A DNA stretch of 11,379 nucleotides from Spongospora subterranea. Its lineage: Eukaryota; Endomyxa; Phytomyxea; Plasmodiophorida; Plasmodiophoridae. How positions within the stretch are numbered: position 1 is the first letter of the stretch; each line of letters starts with the position of its first letter. A program made the translations under genes and the position numbers. This document shows, piece after piece, positions 1 through 8,545 of this stretch. Below the pieces are notes generated by a model. That model saw only the letters and a program-made list of their open reading frames with translations. It did not search any database and was not told the origin of the DNA. Location of the stretch: assembly GCA_900404475.1 (NCBI GenBank), contig OUQQ01000636.1, forward strand, positions 1-11,379. The letters run 5' to 3'.

Positions 1-95
1 ATTAACAAGATGTTCGCTACTAACAAACAGAAGACACTACAGTAATACCTTATTAACAAGATGTTCGCTACTAACAAACAGAAGACACTACAGTA
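1..95. repeat. Exact tandem duplication, 51-bp period
   Basis: Bases 1-44 recur without change at 52-95, beginning ATTAACAAGATGTTCGCTAC and ending CACTACAGTA, separated by seven bases ATACCTT. The first copy begins at the first base of the window, so more copies may lie outside. No open frame is associated with it. Confidence 0.9.
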
Positions 96-324
96 CATAC
101 CATTCCTCGTCTGTCAAGGTCTCGGTCGACTTTCATAAACAGAGACTGTTTTCATCCTGGTTCCTGTTTCCATTACTGGTGCTGTGTACGGAGTTTATCC
201 TACTGTACACTGTACAGTCCCTGTTGTATCGGTTGGGGTGTCAATAATCACTATTGAGATAGGGACGCGCCGCTGTAGTCCGACTCCCTCATTCGTTATC
301 TGGTTTCATAACCTGATTATAATC
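96..324 (+). other. Upstream region of NUP62
   Basis: About 230 bp between the tandem duplication and the NUP62 start codon. It is open in the NUP62 frame back to an ATG-like codon at 184, but the residues there do not resemble nucleoporins and MFGQSS is the natural start. I see no clear TATA box or other named promoter element. Confidence 0.4.
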
Positions 325-2892
325 ATGTTCGGTCAGTCATCCAATCCACAGCAAGGGTCGGCCACGCCGTTTTCGTTTGGCACCTCACCCGGATTCGGAA
401 CACAACCGGCATCGTCTGGTAGTCCTAGTAATGCCGCGATCCTATTCACCCTAATTTTCATGTATTGCTGTAGGGACACAACCATCAACCGCATTCGGAT
501 CTACTACGCCATCACCATTTGGTGTTAGTACTACTCAACAGTTTGGTGCGCCAGCATCTACAACACCAGGTGCTTCTTCTGGTTTCGGATTCAACGCTTC
601 AGGTACAGGAGCGGCGCCATCATTTGGTACATCACAACCACCAGGAGGATCGTTATTTGGCAGTAATACAGCATCATCTACACCAGCATTTGGAGCACCT
701 TCTACACAAACAAATCTTTTTGGATCTGCAACGACCCCAGCTTCTCCCTTCAATAGCACGGCAAATTCTGCACCGTTATTTGGGGGTTCTACATCATCTA
801 CGTTTGGTGCGGCTAGCGCTCCTGCTGCTGCTCCCTTTGCCACATCTTCACCCGCCCCTGCTTTTGGTTCAACGGCACCAGCTGTTCCTGCTTTTGGTTC
901 ATCTGCACCTGCTGCTCCTGCTTTTGGCTCATCTACTCCAGCTGCTCCTGCGTTTGGTGCATCCGCTACCCCTGCCCCTGCTTTTGGCTCATCTGCCCCA
1001 GCTGCTCCTGCTTTTGGATCACCTGCCACCGCTGCTCCTGCTTTTGGCTCACCTGCCCCTGCTGCTCCTGCTTTTGGCTCACCTGCCCCAGCTGCTCCTG
1101 CTTTTGGTTCATCTGCCCCAGCTGCTCCTGCTTTTGGCTCTTCTGCCCCAGCTGCTCCTAGTTTTGGCGCATCTATTTCTGCTGCTCCAGCATTTGGCGC
1201 TTCTGCTTCTTTAGCATCATCTGACGGGTTCAATTTCGCTGGCGGAGCTGCGCCGGCTCCCGCTCCAGCTGGGCAAACAGGATTTAGTTTCGGTGGAGGT
1301 GTTGCGCCTTCATCCACCGCTCCCGCAGCGACTCCACCGACTCAGTCAGGATTTAGTTTTGGACTTGGTGCTCCGCCATCCTCAGGTGCGCCTGCCGCTG
1401 CTGCACCTGGCCAAGCTGGGTTAAACTTTGGTAAAGATGTGGCAACTTCTGCGGTTCCTGCACCTGCACAAGAAAAATTTACTTTTGGTGGGAGTGCATC
1501 ATCCGCTCCAGTAACTAATCAGCCTTCAACTCAAACAACTTCCACTGGGCTTTTTGCCGCAAATCAAGCTGGGACACAACCTGTGCCTGGTGCGAACCTG
1601 TTTGGTACTTCAACTACTCCCGCAACTGGTGTCAACCTTTTTGGGCAATCTTCAGCACCGTCGTCTGGAAACGCTGCTCAACCGCTTACCGCTACCGCTC
1701 AAACCTCTGTCCCCGCCGGTCAAACTGCAACTCCTCCTGCAGCTACTGCAGGTCTGTTTGGCGGTCAGCCAGCAGGTGCTTCGTCGACTACGTCATCAGC
1801 AGCTGCAGCACCGTCTTTGTTTGGAGTATCGTCTGTTGCTCCAGGCACTTCGTTTACATCGCTGCCCACGTCAGCTACTGGTCCAGTAGCACCTTCCACA
1901 GCAGGAGTGCCTAATTTTTCGTTTGGTAAACTTGACGCTTCAATCCCCAAACCTCTAGGTTCAGCTGGCGGTTTACAAGCTGGGCCATCTGAGGCTGCTG
2001 CGAAGGTAACGACGGTACAACCAGCATCTGGAATAATCGGTTAGTCATCCCAGCTGTCATCTCCTCTATTTTCTCAGCAATCTCTCGTACAGGCTCAACT
2101 ACTGCTGCTGGACCAGCTCAACAAGTTTCTACAACAGTAGCTGCTCCTCGTACTGTCCGATTATCTAGGAAAAACGTCAAAGAAGTTATTGATATTTGGA
2201 AAGATGAACTGGAGGTCGCCATATTGTTCAAGTCTTGTGTACTATGATTAATCTTGGTTTATGAAGGACCGGGTCAAATCGTTTACTGAGCAAGCGTATA
2301 AAGTCAATGCTTGGGATCGCCAATTACTTGCGAACGGCGAAAAGATTGCAGAGCTGAAGCTTCATGTTGCAGAAGCTGACAATGCGCAAAATCAATTAAA
2401 AACGACTTTAGACAAGATAAAAATTGATGAAGATGAGTTAGAATCAATGGTCTCTCAACTGGAAAGGGACTTGGCAGGTATTTTTATGTGTTGTTTCATC
2501 ATCAACCGTTAATTCCTGATTTTCTTCAGACGAAATGAAGTCAGAGAAGAAAAGCCATGGGCCAGAAACCAAAAGGGTGGACGCGTATGCGATGGCTGAA
2601 AAATTATCCTGTGATTTATCAAACCTTGCTCAAACCGTCAACAGTACCGTACAAAAGCTCAATGAATCTGCAGAGCCTCAGGTTTTACATTTTCGTATTC
2701 CTTTTTCGTCATTATGAAGATACGTTTTAGGCAAATGGGCAGCCATCAGACCCAATGACTGCCATTGTAAAGATTTTGAACATTCACATGTCAACGCTAA
2801 AATATATTGACAGCGAGGTTTCGAATCTGGATCGGAAGATGCAAGATCTTCAGCGACTCCAGCAAAAGGTTCTTCCAGATCTGGCTACATAA
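325..2892 (+). CDS. NUP62: FG-repeat nucleoporin NUP62/NSP1, central channel of the nuclear pore (6 exons, 776 aa)
   Basis: I read the exons as 325-427, 474-2039, 2078-2214, 2267-2477, 2530-2681 and 2731-2892; they sum to 777 codons including the TAA stop. Introns are 46, 38, 52, 52 and 49 nt. The start MFGQSSNPQQ is typical of FG nucleoporins. Residues 1 to about 560 are Ala/Ser/Thr/Pro-rich and carry about 34 FG dipeptides (SFG, LFG, FSFG, PAFG), including 12 perfect 10-residue repeats. Residues from about 585 to 775 form the alpha-helical coiled-coil NSP1_C domain: it opens with NVKEVIDIWKDELE and has the family signature VNAWDRQLLANGEKI at about 615-629, split from its preceding helix by intron 3. 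In this family the FG part makes the permeability barrier and binds transport receptors, while the coiled coil assembles with NUP54 and NUP58 homologues. The 38-nt intron at 2040-2077 (GTTAGT..CTCAG) is the shortest in the four recognised genes but is needed to switch from the frame that stops at 2042. Family assignment is very secure; whether the NUP62 or NSP1 name fits depends on the taxon. Confidence 0.95.
857..1216 (+). repeat. 12 tandem 30-bp units coding PAFGSSAPAA-type FG repeats
   Basis: Twelve consecutive in-frame units of 30 bp each encode ten residues of the form PAFG(S/A)xxPAA with no indels. Units differ mainly at third positions and in the four middle residues; the last two (PSFGASISAA, PAFGASASLA) are the most diverged, as expected at an array edge. 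The array lies inside the FG domain of the NUP62-like gene. Its alanine-rich composition also opens a long, meaningless antisense frame. Confidence 0.9.
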
Positions 2893-2896
2893 TAAA
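2891..2896 (+). promoter_or_regulatory. Putative poly(A) signal AATAAA overlapping the NUP62 stop codon
   Basis: The stop codon TAA at 2890-2892 is the start of TAATAAATAA, so the canonical hexamer AATAAA shares two bases with the stop. This is the only canonical AATAAA I noticed close after the nucleoporin stop. If it is used, the 3' UTR would be about 10-35 nt. Function is inferred from the hexamer only. Confidence 0.45.
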
Positions 2897-3085
2897 TAAT
2901 CTCAAAACGCTTCAAATTCGTCGTCGTTGGTTGCTTTGCCCGGTCACTGCAGAGCGCAGCCTTCCAACTGCTGCTGATGGCGCCATGCCAGTAACGTGGG
3001 GATGGGAAAAGGCGGAAATACACGGACCAATATCATAAAATTGCCATTGGGTCGGGCGATCCGATATCTGTCGATCCCCCAATAA

Positions 3086-4188
3086 ATGTCTAATGATAGC
3101 AATAATCTCGACGAGTTCCTCGATTCCGTATTGGATGAGTTTGACGATATCTCGACTAATACCGCCTCCAACTCCACTGCAGTCGTCGCCAGGCCAAACG
3201 AGGTAGCGCCATCAACAGATGCCGGAGCCAGTTTGCAAAGGGATATCGAACAATTCGTGTCACAGTTGCAAAGTGGCACATTACCTGCAATTAATGAGGA
3301 AAGTCCATCACAGATGCAAAAAGGTGATGACGATTGAGTATTACGTGATCTGTGAGAAGCCCTTTAATAGTGTTATTTCGGTTAGATGCTCAGGACATCA
3401 ATGCTTTGTTTGCCAAACTAATGGGGTCGATGCCGTTGGATGATTCTGCCATCGGGACGGCGTCCAAACCGAAATCGGTTAAAGAGTCGTTAGATGAAGC
3501 TGTTAGAATGGTGGGACCAGGTAATACACCGAAACCAGGTGTTGATCTTGGTGAAGATGGTGATGACATTATACGAAAGCTGATGGTAATTAGTACATTT
3601 CAATATTCTGCCCGACAGATGACCCTTTATTGATTGCGCAGGAGGAGTTCAAAGTCGGCGAGGACGACGCGAATCTTGAACAATCCGTAGAAAAAATGAT
3701 GTCGCAAATGCTCTCGAAAGAGACTCTGTATGAGCCGATTAAGCAGGTTCATTAGTTATTTAGATCAATAGTATGGAATACGTGCACTAACATTGCTACA
3801 CCGTTTGATGTGTAGGTCACCGAGAAATACCCTTTATGGCTGGCCGAACATGGAGGACAACTATCCCTTGATCAGAGGTATTATATCATATCATAGGGTT
3901 CCATGAGTGTTGTTGGGAACTGAATAATCCCGTTCCAGGGTGAACTATGAGAAGCAGCACGCTGTGTTCCAGCGAATGTGTCTGATGTTCGAAGCCGGCG
4001 AAGGCAGCTCGGCAGAGATCATGGCGATGATGGGCGAGATGCAGTCGTTTGGCCAGCCGCCTGCTGAGATCATGCAGGAGCTCGTCCCTGGTCTAGAGTT
4101 CAACGCAGAAGGTGAACCGAACCTAACTAATATACCACCTGAACTGTCCGCTCTACAGGGTGATGTTCCCAATTGCACAGCAATGTGA
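3086..4188 (+). CDS. PEX19: PEX19, peroxisomal membrane protein import receptor and chaperone (5 exons, 284 aa)
   Basis: The exons are 3086-3323, 3386-3585, 3642-3746, 3816-3877 and 3939-4188, giving 285 codons with the TGA stop; introns are 62, 56, 69 and 61 nt. PEX19 is a mostly cytosolic receptor that binds newly made peroxisomal membrane proteins and docks on PEX3. The N-terminus MSNDSNNLDEFLDSVLDEFD is the acidic segment that binds PEX3 in the family. Residues about 163-201 carry the signature SQMLSKETLYEPIKQ followed by VTEKYPLWLAEH. The helical C-terminal domain then binds membrane-protein targeting signals. The protein ends CTAM, a CaaX farnesylation box with Cys281, which is diagnostic. 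Length is close to the human protein (299 aa). For intron 2 the first AG (3617-3618) would put translation into a quick stop; the next AG (3640-3641) keeps the family frame and I used that. The ATG is preceded by AATAA and opens a clean family N-terminus. Confidence 0.95.
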
Positions 4189-4201
4189 TACGGAACAATG
4201 T

Positions 4202-4207
4202 AATAAA
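4202..4207 (+). promoter_or_regulatory. Putative poly(A) signal AATAAA after PEX19
   Basis: The canonical hexamer lies 14 nt after the PEX19 stop codon at 4186-4188, within the sequence GTAATAAACC. Spacing is suitable for a very short 3' UTR, matching the arrangement after NUP62. Confidence 0.5.
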
Positions 4208-4706
4208 CCCCAACTATCGATTACAGTAATCAATGAGGTTTGACATAGGTTAATTATGGTCATGCGTTTATTGTCATATCGGCAATCTCTATGAAAACGG
4301 CTGATATTGGCAATCTCTAGGTGAAAGGTGCTTTATGGCGACAGTGCACAGGACGAAGGTTGATATGCAGATGAAGGCGACTTGGCTTGAGCTCCAACCG
4401 TTCTGATAATTCTTGACATGAATCGGACACGGCTTACCGACACCATTGTCGCCATGATGACACGATGTTTTCGCGACATTATCCGGCGCGAGATCCGGCA
4501 GATGATCGCGTTCATCAGGGGATGGTGAGATACGAGCGAGAATATGATTATTATTATTGATAGGATCCTCGACGTGGAGCCGACATACAATTTTACCGTC
4601 ATGAAGTATTGTCGTGGAACCATTAGAACTCGATTTCAACGTTAATTGTCGGATTGGTATAGAGCGCCGTCTAGGCAGGTTGATATTATGTTGGGTTGAG
4701 GATTCT

Positions 4707-5171
4707 ATGACAAGCGATTCGGCCCCCATTCCTATATCGCCCAAATATCACATTATGGCAGATAGTATGAATTTGATGGAGATCTTACGAAGATTGATCG
4801 AGTGTCCATTGCCATCGACTCCTTTCAAAGGGGGAACGCGCTTCTCTTGGTTTATGCGATATATGGCGTATGCGGATTGCACTGATTTGATCTTGTCTGG
4901 TGAGTCAGGATTTGACCTGCATTCATCATATGCATCGGCAATCAATCGCAGGGAATCAACAGCTGCCGATAGTTGGGACTGCGATGACGACCGACTAATG
5001 GAATGGTTTCGGGAATTCACACCGAACCTATTCGACTGGAATGGAGATAGCCTGGACGGTGCCAGTTCGGATATCATCTATACACTGATATTTAACGAAA
5101 TAGCCTGGGGAATGATCGGTTCAAAGGGCGTTTGCCGGCCAGGCAAGGTCAAATATATCATGACTGACTAA
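4707..5171 (+). CDS. Hypothetical protein, unrecognised (154 aa from this ATG; possible extra 5' exons)
   Basis: This open frame gives MTSDSAPIPI..., a non-repetitive sequence rich in Trp, Phe, Asp and Ser with no signal peptide or clear membrane segment. I do not recognise a family. Segments with protein-like character are SMNLMEILRRLIEC near the start and SSDIIYTLIFNEIAWGMIG near the end. The frame is open upstream of the ATG. It can be joined to two small exons, 4418-4524 and 4564-4640, through GT..AG introns of 39 and 34 nt and an exon start at 4675; that model starts at ATG 4418 and gives 226 aa. A 34-nt intron would be the smallest in the window, so this extension is uncertain. The locus follows PEX19 on the same strand. 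A second plus-strand model begins less than 100 nt downstream in the same frame and could be part of the same gene, but no intron of the usual size links them cleanly. A minus-strand frame (4289-4744) overlaps the 5' part and is an alternative. Confidence 0.4.
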   Translation: MTSDSAPIPISPKYHIMADSMNLMEILRRLIECPLPSTPFKGGTRFSWFMRYMAYADCTDLILSGESGFDLHSSYASAINRRESTAADSWDCDDDRLMEWFREFTPNLFDWNGDSLDGASSDIIYTLIFNEIAWGMIGSKGVCRPGKVKYIMTD

Positions 5172-5264
5172 GGCATTAATCAATGGTAATTAATCTCGAA
5201 CTTTGGTTCTTTTGGAGAGTGGTGACCGGCCCTGAACACATCAGGTCGGTTACTGGTGTTGGTT

Positions 5265-5882
5265 ATGGGAAAAGGTACTGTCAAGACACCCGCTACAACC
5301 GTGCGTCAGGCAAAGCCTGTTCTATTAACTTCACTGCACCAAAATTGCACAAGCAGCGAAACCGAGTTGACGTTTTTCTCTGAAATGCCGGAACTGCTCC
5401 AGTAGACATTCAAAATTTTTGGACCGTTTATTCACCATTTCATGCCTGGCTTGGAGATATTTCAGTTCCCTATTCAGGCCCCGGCCTCTATTTGACATTG
5501 GCTCTACTACCTCTTCCGTCTGTCTGCAGATGGCATCTCTCCGCATTTTAGCACTGGACAATAGCGAGCCAAACGAATGTTGGGCCAGGAAATCGCAAGG
5601 TACGCCGCCAGCGAAATGAACTATTTTTGAAACGCCGATCTCGTAACGTAAAGCGGACGTCATGGTTAAACATGTGTGGCATGTCCACCCAGAGGTATGT
5701 ACCATCGACTGTGAAGGACGGTACAATGACGGTTCCAGTTCTCAGAAACGGTCTTCCCAATAATGAATTTACGGTCAGTACAAATTTATACGAATTTACA
5801 ATCATGGCAAATTTTTCATAATTCAGCTCGGCAATTGCTGACACTACGATTCAAATCCATTTGCGTTACGTTTTTTCGTTGA
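5265..5882 (+). CDS. Hypothetical protein, four-exon model, unrecognised (151 aa)
   Basis: The model joins 5265-5401, 5466-5599, 5654-5694 and 5739-5882 (152 codons with the TGA stop) through introns of 64, 54 and 44 nt with GTAGAC..TTTCAG, GTACGC..AAAG and GTATGT..TTCCAG ends. Each splice avoids or removes an in-frame stop and the intron sizes match the neighbouring genes, which is the main support. The product starts MGKGTVKTP and contains two helix-like stretches, LTFFSEMPELLHSLF and VCLQMASLRILAL, reminiscent of helical-repeat proteins, but I assign no family. The true start may lie upstream, and the coding sequence may continue the 4707-5171 gene: both are in the same forward frame, separated by stops at 5169, 5187 and 5223. 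The opposite strand also has open frames here (5331-5726 and 5548-5844), so strand is not settled. The plus orientation would make this gene convergent with the hydrolase that ends at 6085. Confidence 0.35.
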
Positions 5883-6084
5883 TATACCTAAAAACGTTAT
5901 GGGTAATACTGCTCTCAAATTCTATTGCCACATGCCTGGTTGTTGAGTAACCCTAGTGATATGGGCTGAACTCCTGAATACCATTTCATAGAAACAGATT
6001 CGATTTTTGAAACAGAACTGATGTCAGACAGCCAAACAGAATATCCGAAAACTTGCACTAATTATTTATACAATATATATAAAG
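5883..6084. other. Convergent intergenic spacer
   Basis: AT-rich spacer of about 200 bp between the stop of the plus-strand model (5880-5882) and the stop of the minus-strand hydrolase (6085-6087). Just beyond the hydrolase stop, on the minus strand, it contains a run of TA repeats and TATAAATAAT, a possible weak poly(A) signal variant. I see no gene. Confidence 0.5.
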
Positions 6085-7675
6085 TTATTCAGCTGCATTC
6101 ATGACCTCACTTAAACCCGACAAGCTGACCTCCTTGCGATCGGCGTTATGATGAATAGCCTCAATAAATTCCAATGATGCACTTTCCATCCACGAATGGC
6201 TCAAATCAAACCCTATTGAGTAGTTCAGCACGGCCGTTTTGTTTGCACGGATATTTACAATCATGCATGAACGCAACATGGCCACCAGTTGGGACGACTG
6301 TGAGAAAGAGGTTCTCATTTTCATTGAACGCATCAACCGGAACACCATGTGCCCTTGATCATTGCAAATAAAAATTGGTGCAGATGTATTGTGGACGCTT
6401 ACGGGCAAATTGGATCATCAGCAGCGTTTATGCAGAGTAAAGGAACCTGTACAAGATGCAAGCGAGTATCCTAAAGTTTCTGTCAACGTAGTGACCCCGA
6501 ATAAGATTACGAAATATTATACGGTTGAGCATTCATCATAGTAATGCTTGATATCCCTAAACCCTATTCAGTTGCAATTAACTGTCTTGATTTTTGTCAA
6601 CTGAATACAATCTAGTAATACCATGGAGTGGGACGACGAAGCTGCTATCGAACTGGCGGACAGTGACCGATTTATATACCCTTTGTAGATCGAGATGTTC
6701 CGCTGTTTTGAGAACTTTTTCATGCCTTCTAGCATAGCCAACGAGACCTTTCTGTAAAATAGTTAGACGTCTTCAACATAATAAAACCAGTTCATACAGC
6801 TAAAACACGATTGATGATGTGCTTCTTAACAGAGAGGGGAGTCTCAATGCTTTTGCAGCTGGTATGCATATTGAAGCTTGCACACAAAGCAACGCATCCG
6901 TTAACTGAGAAATTAAGCGCGGCATGGGGACAGGAATAAAAAGGCGCGTATACCTTTGGAAATGAGGCGTTCACCATTATCAGCCAGGTATTTGATCAAA
7001 ATCCCGGCGCCGAGTGAGAATCCGATTATGAACAATGGTGTTTCTGGGTCAATGATATCGCCAGAACGAATGAAATCAACAGTATTATTGACGTCACCAG
7101 TAAATGCGGCATTAAACCCTGAAAAAATGAGCAATGCGAGTTTGAAAAGAATCATTGAAAGACGACCGACAGAAAGCTCTCACCCTTAGGAGTCTTGAGT
7201 ACGCTTTCCCCACACCCTCGATTATTCAGCCCACAACATTGATAGCCAACGCGATGTGCAGCCCACACCATCCATTTGATATATGAAGCACTAGCAGAGC
7301 CGTTCAATCCATGCAGCATCAAAATAGTTGGCATTGTCCTGACAATGAAAAGATCAATATTCAAGCTGAAGGGTTTGACGATGTTCTTAACCGAACCGCT
7401 CAGGTTGGTCTTCTGTTATAAACCAATCCAGGCGGAGGATGGTTCCATCATCAGCAGTAACATCCATAGGAACAGTTACAAGTTCCGATTCTGTAATGTG
7501 ATTTTAAATCGAGAATGTATGTTTGAGATGACCGAACTAGACCTGGTGGTGATCGCCTAAAATAGGTCACAAATGTGTGAAGGATGCCTGTCGGAAAGAA
7601 TCGGTAAAGTTCTTCAGAATCTACAGGCAACGCCCAGACCATTTCGAAGCATAGCAGGGACTCGATAAACGTCAT
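6085..7675 (-). CDS. Alpha/beta-hydrolase, ABHD1/ABHD3/YheT family (10 exons, 371 aa)
   Basis: Exons from the 5' end on the minus strand: 7675-7543, 7490-7397, 7338-7184, 7118-6954, 6904-6798, 6751-6622, 6563-6523, 6470-6403, 6353-6259 and 6212-6085, which total 372 codons with the TAA stop. Introns are 46-65 nt. Markers in order: TGILHTFVTYFRRSPP (residues about 29-44, the family's HLQT-like N-terminal motif); DDGTILRLDW (about 58-67); the oxyanion strand MLHGLNG with His85-Gly86; NNRGCGES (about 115-122); the nucleophile elbow GFSLGAG with Ser162; RRHEKVL and VRQFD (about 226-253); NAADDP with the acid at Asp293/294; and TGGH with the base His323. The complete Ser-Asp-His triad predicts an active esterase, acyltransferase or phospholipase-like enzyme; members act on medium-chain esters or phospholipids, but the substrate cannot be told here. 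The N-terminus lacks the membrane anchor seen in animal ABHD1/3. A stop lies in frame upstream of the ATG (TAA at 7696-7694), supporting this start unless there is a further 5' exon. The cap-domain exon 7 is only 41 nt. Confidence 0.93.
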
Positions 7676-8422
7676 GCAGTACCCGGCAAGCGTTTATAAT
7701 GATGTCGTTAAAAGGGGTCCGGCGATAACATATCTTATTAGACTCTGCAAACGAAAAACAATCAGGAAAAATGGAGACCGGACTGTGAACTACTACGACC
7801 GGGTTCGGTGCGAAAGAAATAGACCATTGCGAAAGGAGACAATATCAGAGATATGAGAGTAAAGCTGATGATCATAACTCAGGAGAGGCGATGGCAGTCT
7901 AGGCAATGATAAGGCGGTACGAGAATGAGAGATGAACACGAAATAAGGCCGATACAGGGAACCGAGTGCAATACCACTGGTATCGCGGGGACCGACGTGT
8001 GTAACGAGGAGGTTGTAGTCCTCACCCTCACCCAACCAGTGTCACTCTGCGACGTGCGACAACGGACAGCAGAGGGGGTATCGTGGACCTGGACGTTGGG
8101 GGTGACGGGATGAAGATGGGGGCGACGGCCCAGCCAGGGTCCCAATGTGCCGTGGCGGGCACCGCACCAGCACAGCATGTTTGGGTTTCAAATTTCTGAG
8201 TATAGTTGAGGATTTCGGTTCGATTGTTTGTAAAAAGGTTATTGAGTTTCGCGTAGCAGAGATCCCGGTTAGTTGATACCATTACGCTCTCGTATGCGGT
8301 CATATTTAGATGATGTTGTGCACTACACGGAGTACCGGTTTGGAGGAGATCAGGGGTTTCGTCAGTGGCAGCCGATCGTAAAGTTAATCTCGCGAGATTG
8401 TCAAACAGGGGATGCGAACTAC
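7676..8422. other. Intergenic region upstream of the hydrolase, no confident gene
   Basis: About 750 bp between the hydrolase start and the first dispersed-repeat copy. It should contain the hydrolase promoter, but I see no clear core element. Short open frames occur on both strands. The best is on the minus strand at 8303-8028 and begins MTAYESVMVSTNRDLCYAK; only its first 45 or so residues look protein-like, and it then runs into a G/C-rich simple stretch around 8070-8170. None has a recognisable domain. Confidence 0.4.
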
Positions 8423-8526
8423 TGTGCTGCGCGCCGCGTGTAACACAGTGAATTTAACTAAAGTTAGTCCACTGGGGCACTTATTTTTTGGGTGGACTGT
8501 CCACGCGTGGACAAAATTCACTTCCG
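8423..8526 (+). repeat. Dispersed repeat, copy 1 (MITE-like)
   Basis: This segment matches the reverse complement of 11289-11379. Shared blocks in order are CGCCGCGTGTAAC near 8432, AGTTAGTCCACTGGGGCACTT at 8462-8482 (identical in both copies), TTTTTTGGGTGGAC at 8484-8497, then GTGGACAAAA and CACTTCCG at 8519-8526. Copy 1 has 15 extra bases (8498-8512) relative to copy 2. There is no coding capacity. The pattern of a short, non-coding, locally palindromic repeat present in both orientations fits a miniature inverted-repeat element or other short interspersed repeat; no element class can be named. Confidence 0.75.
8499..8512. repeat. Perfect 14-bp palindrome inside repeat copy 1
   Basis: GTCCACGCGTGGAC is identical to its reverse complement. 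With the preceding GTGGAC it gives three alternating GTGGAC/GTCCAC boxes within 21 bp (8492-8512). It lies within bases absent from the second copy of the repeat. Confidence 0.85.
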
Positions 8527-8545
8527 CACACAGTGCCCCCATTGT

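Noticed and set aside
519..1214. Leucine-rich 231-codon plus-strand frame
   Set aside because: A frame-shifted reading of the same FG repeats; the neighbouring frame gives a canonical nucleoporin.
535..1317. 260-codon minus-strand open frame antisense to NUP62
   Set aside because: It is the complement of the GCT/GCC-rich FG array; its alanine/proline/glycine repeat composition follows from the sense strand and has no domain.
5331..5844. Minus-strand frames (131 and 98 codons) with a coiled-coil-like stretch
   Set aside because: They are in two different frames and I found no splice that joins them, whereas the plus strand gives three normal-sized introns. Not fully excluded, since both strands are open.
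8470..8545. Possible structural RNA or CRISPR-like repeat from the palindromes around 8490
   Set aside because: There are no regularly spaced repeats or spacers, the setting is eukaryotic, and the inverted second copy 2.8 kb away fits a dispersed element better.
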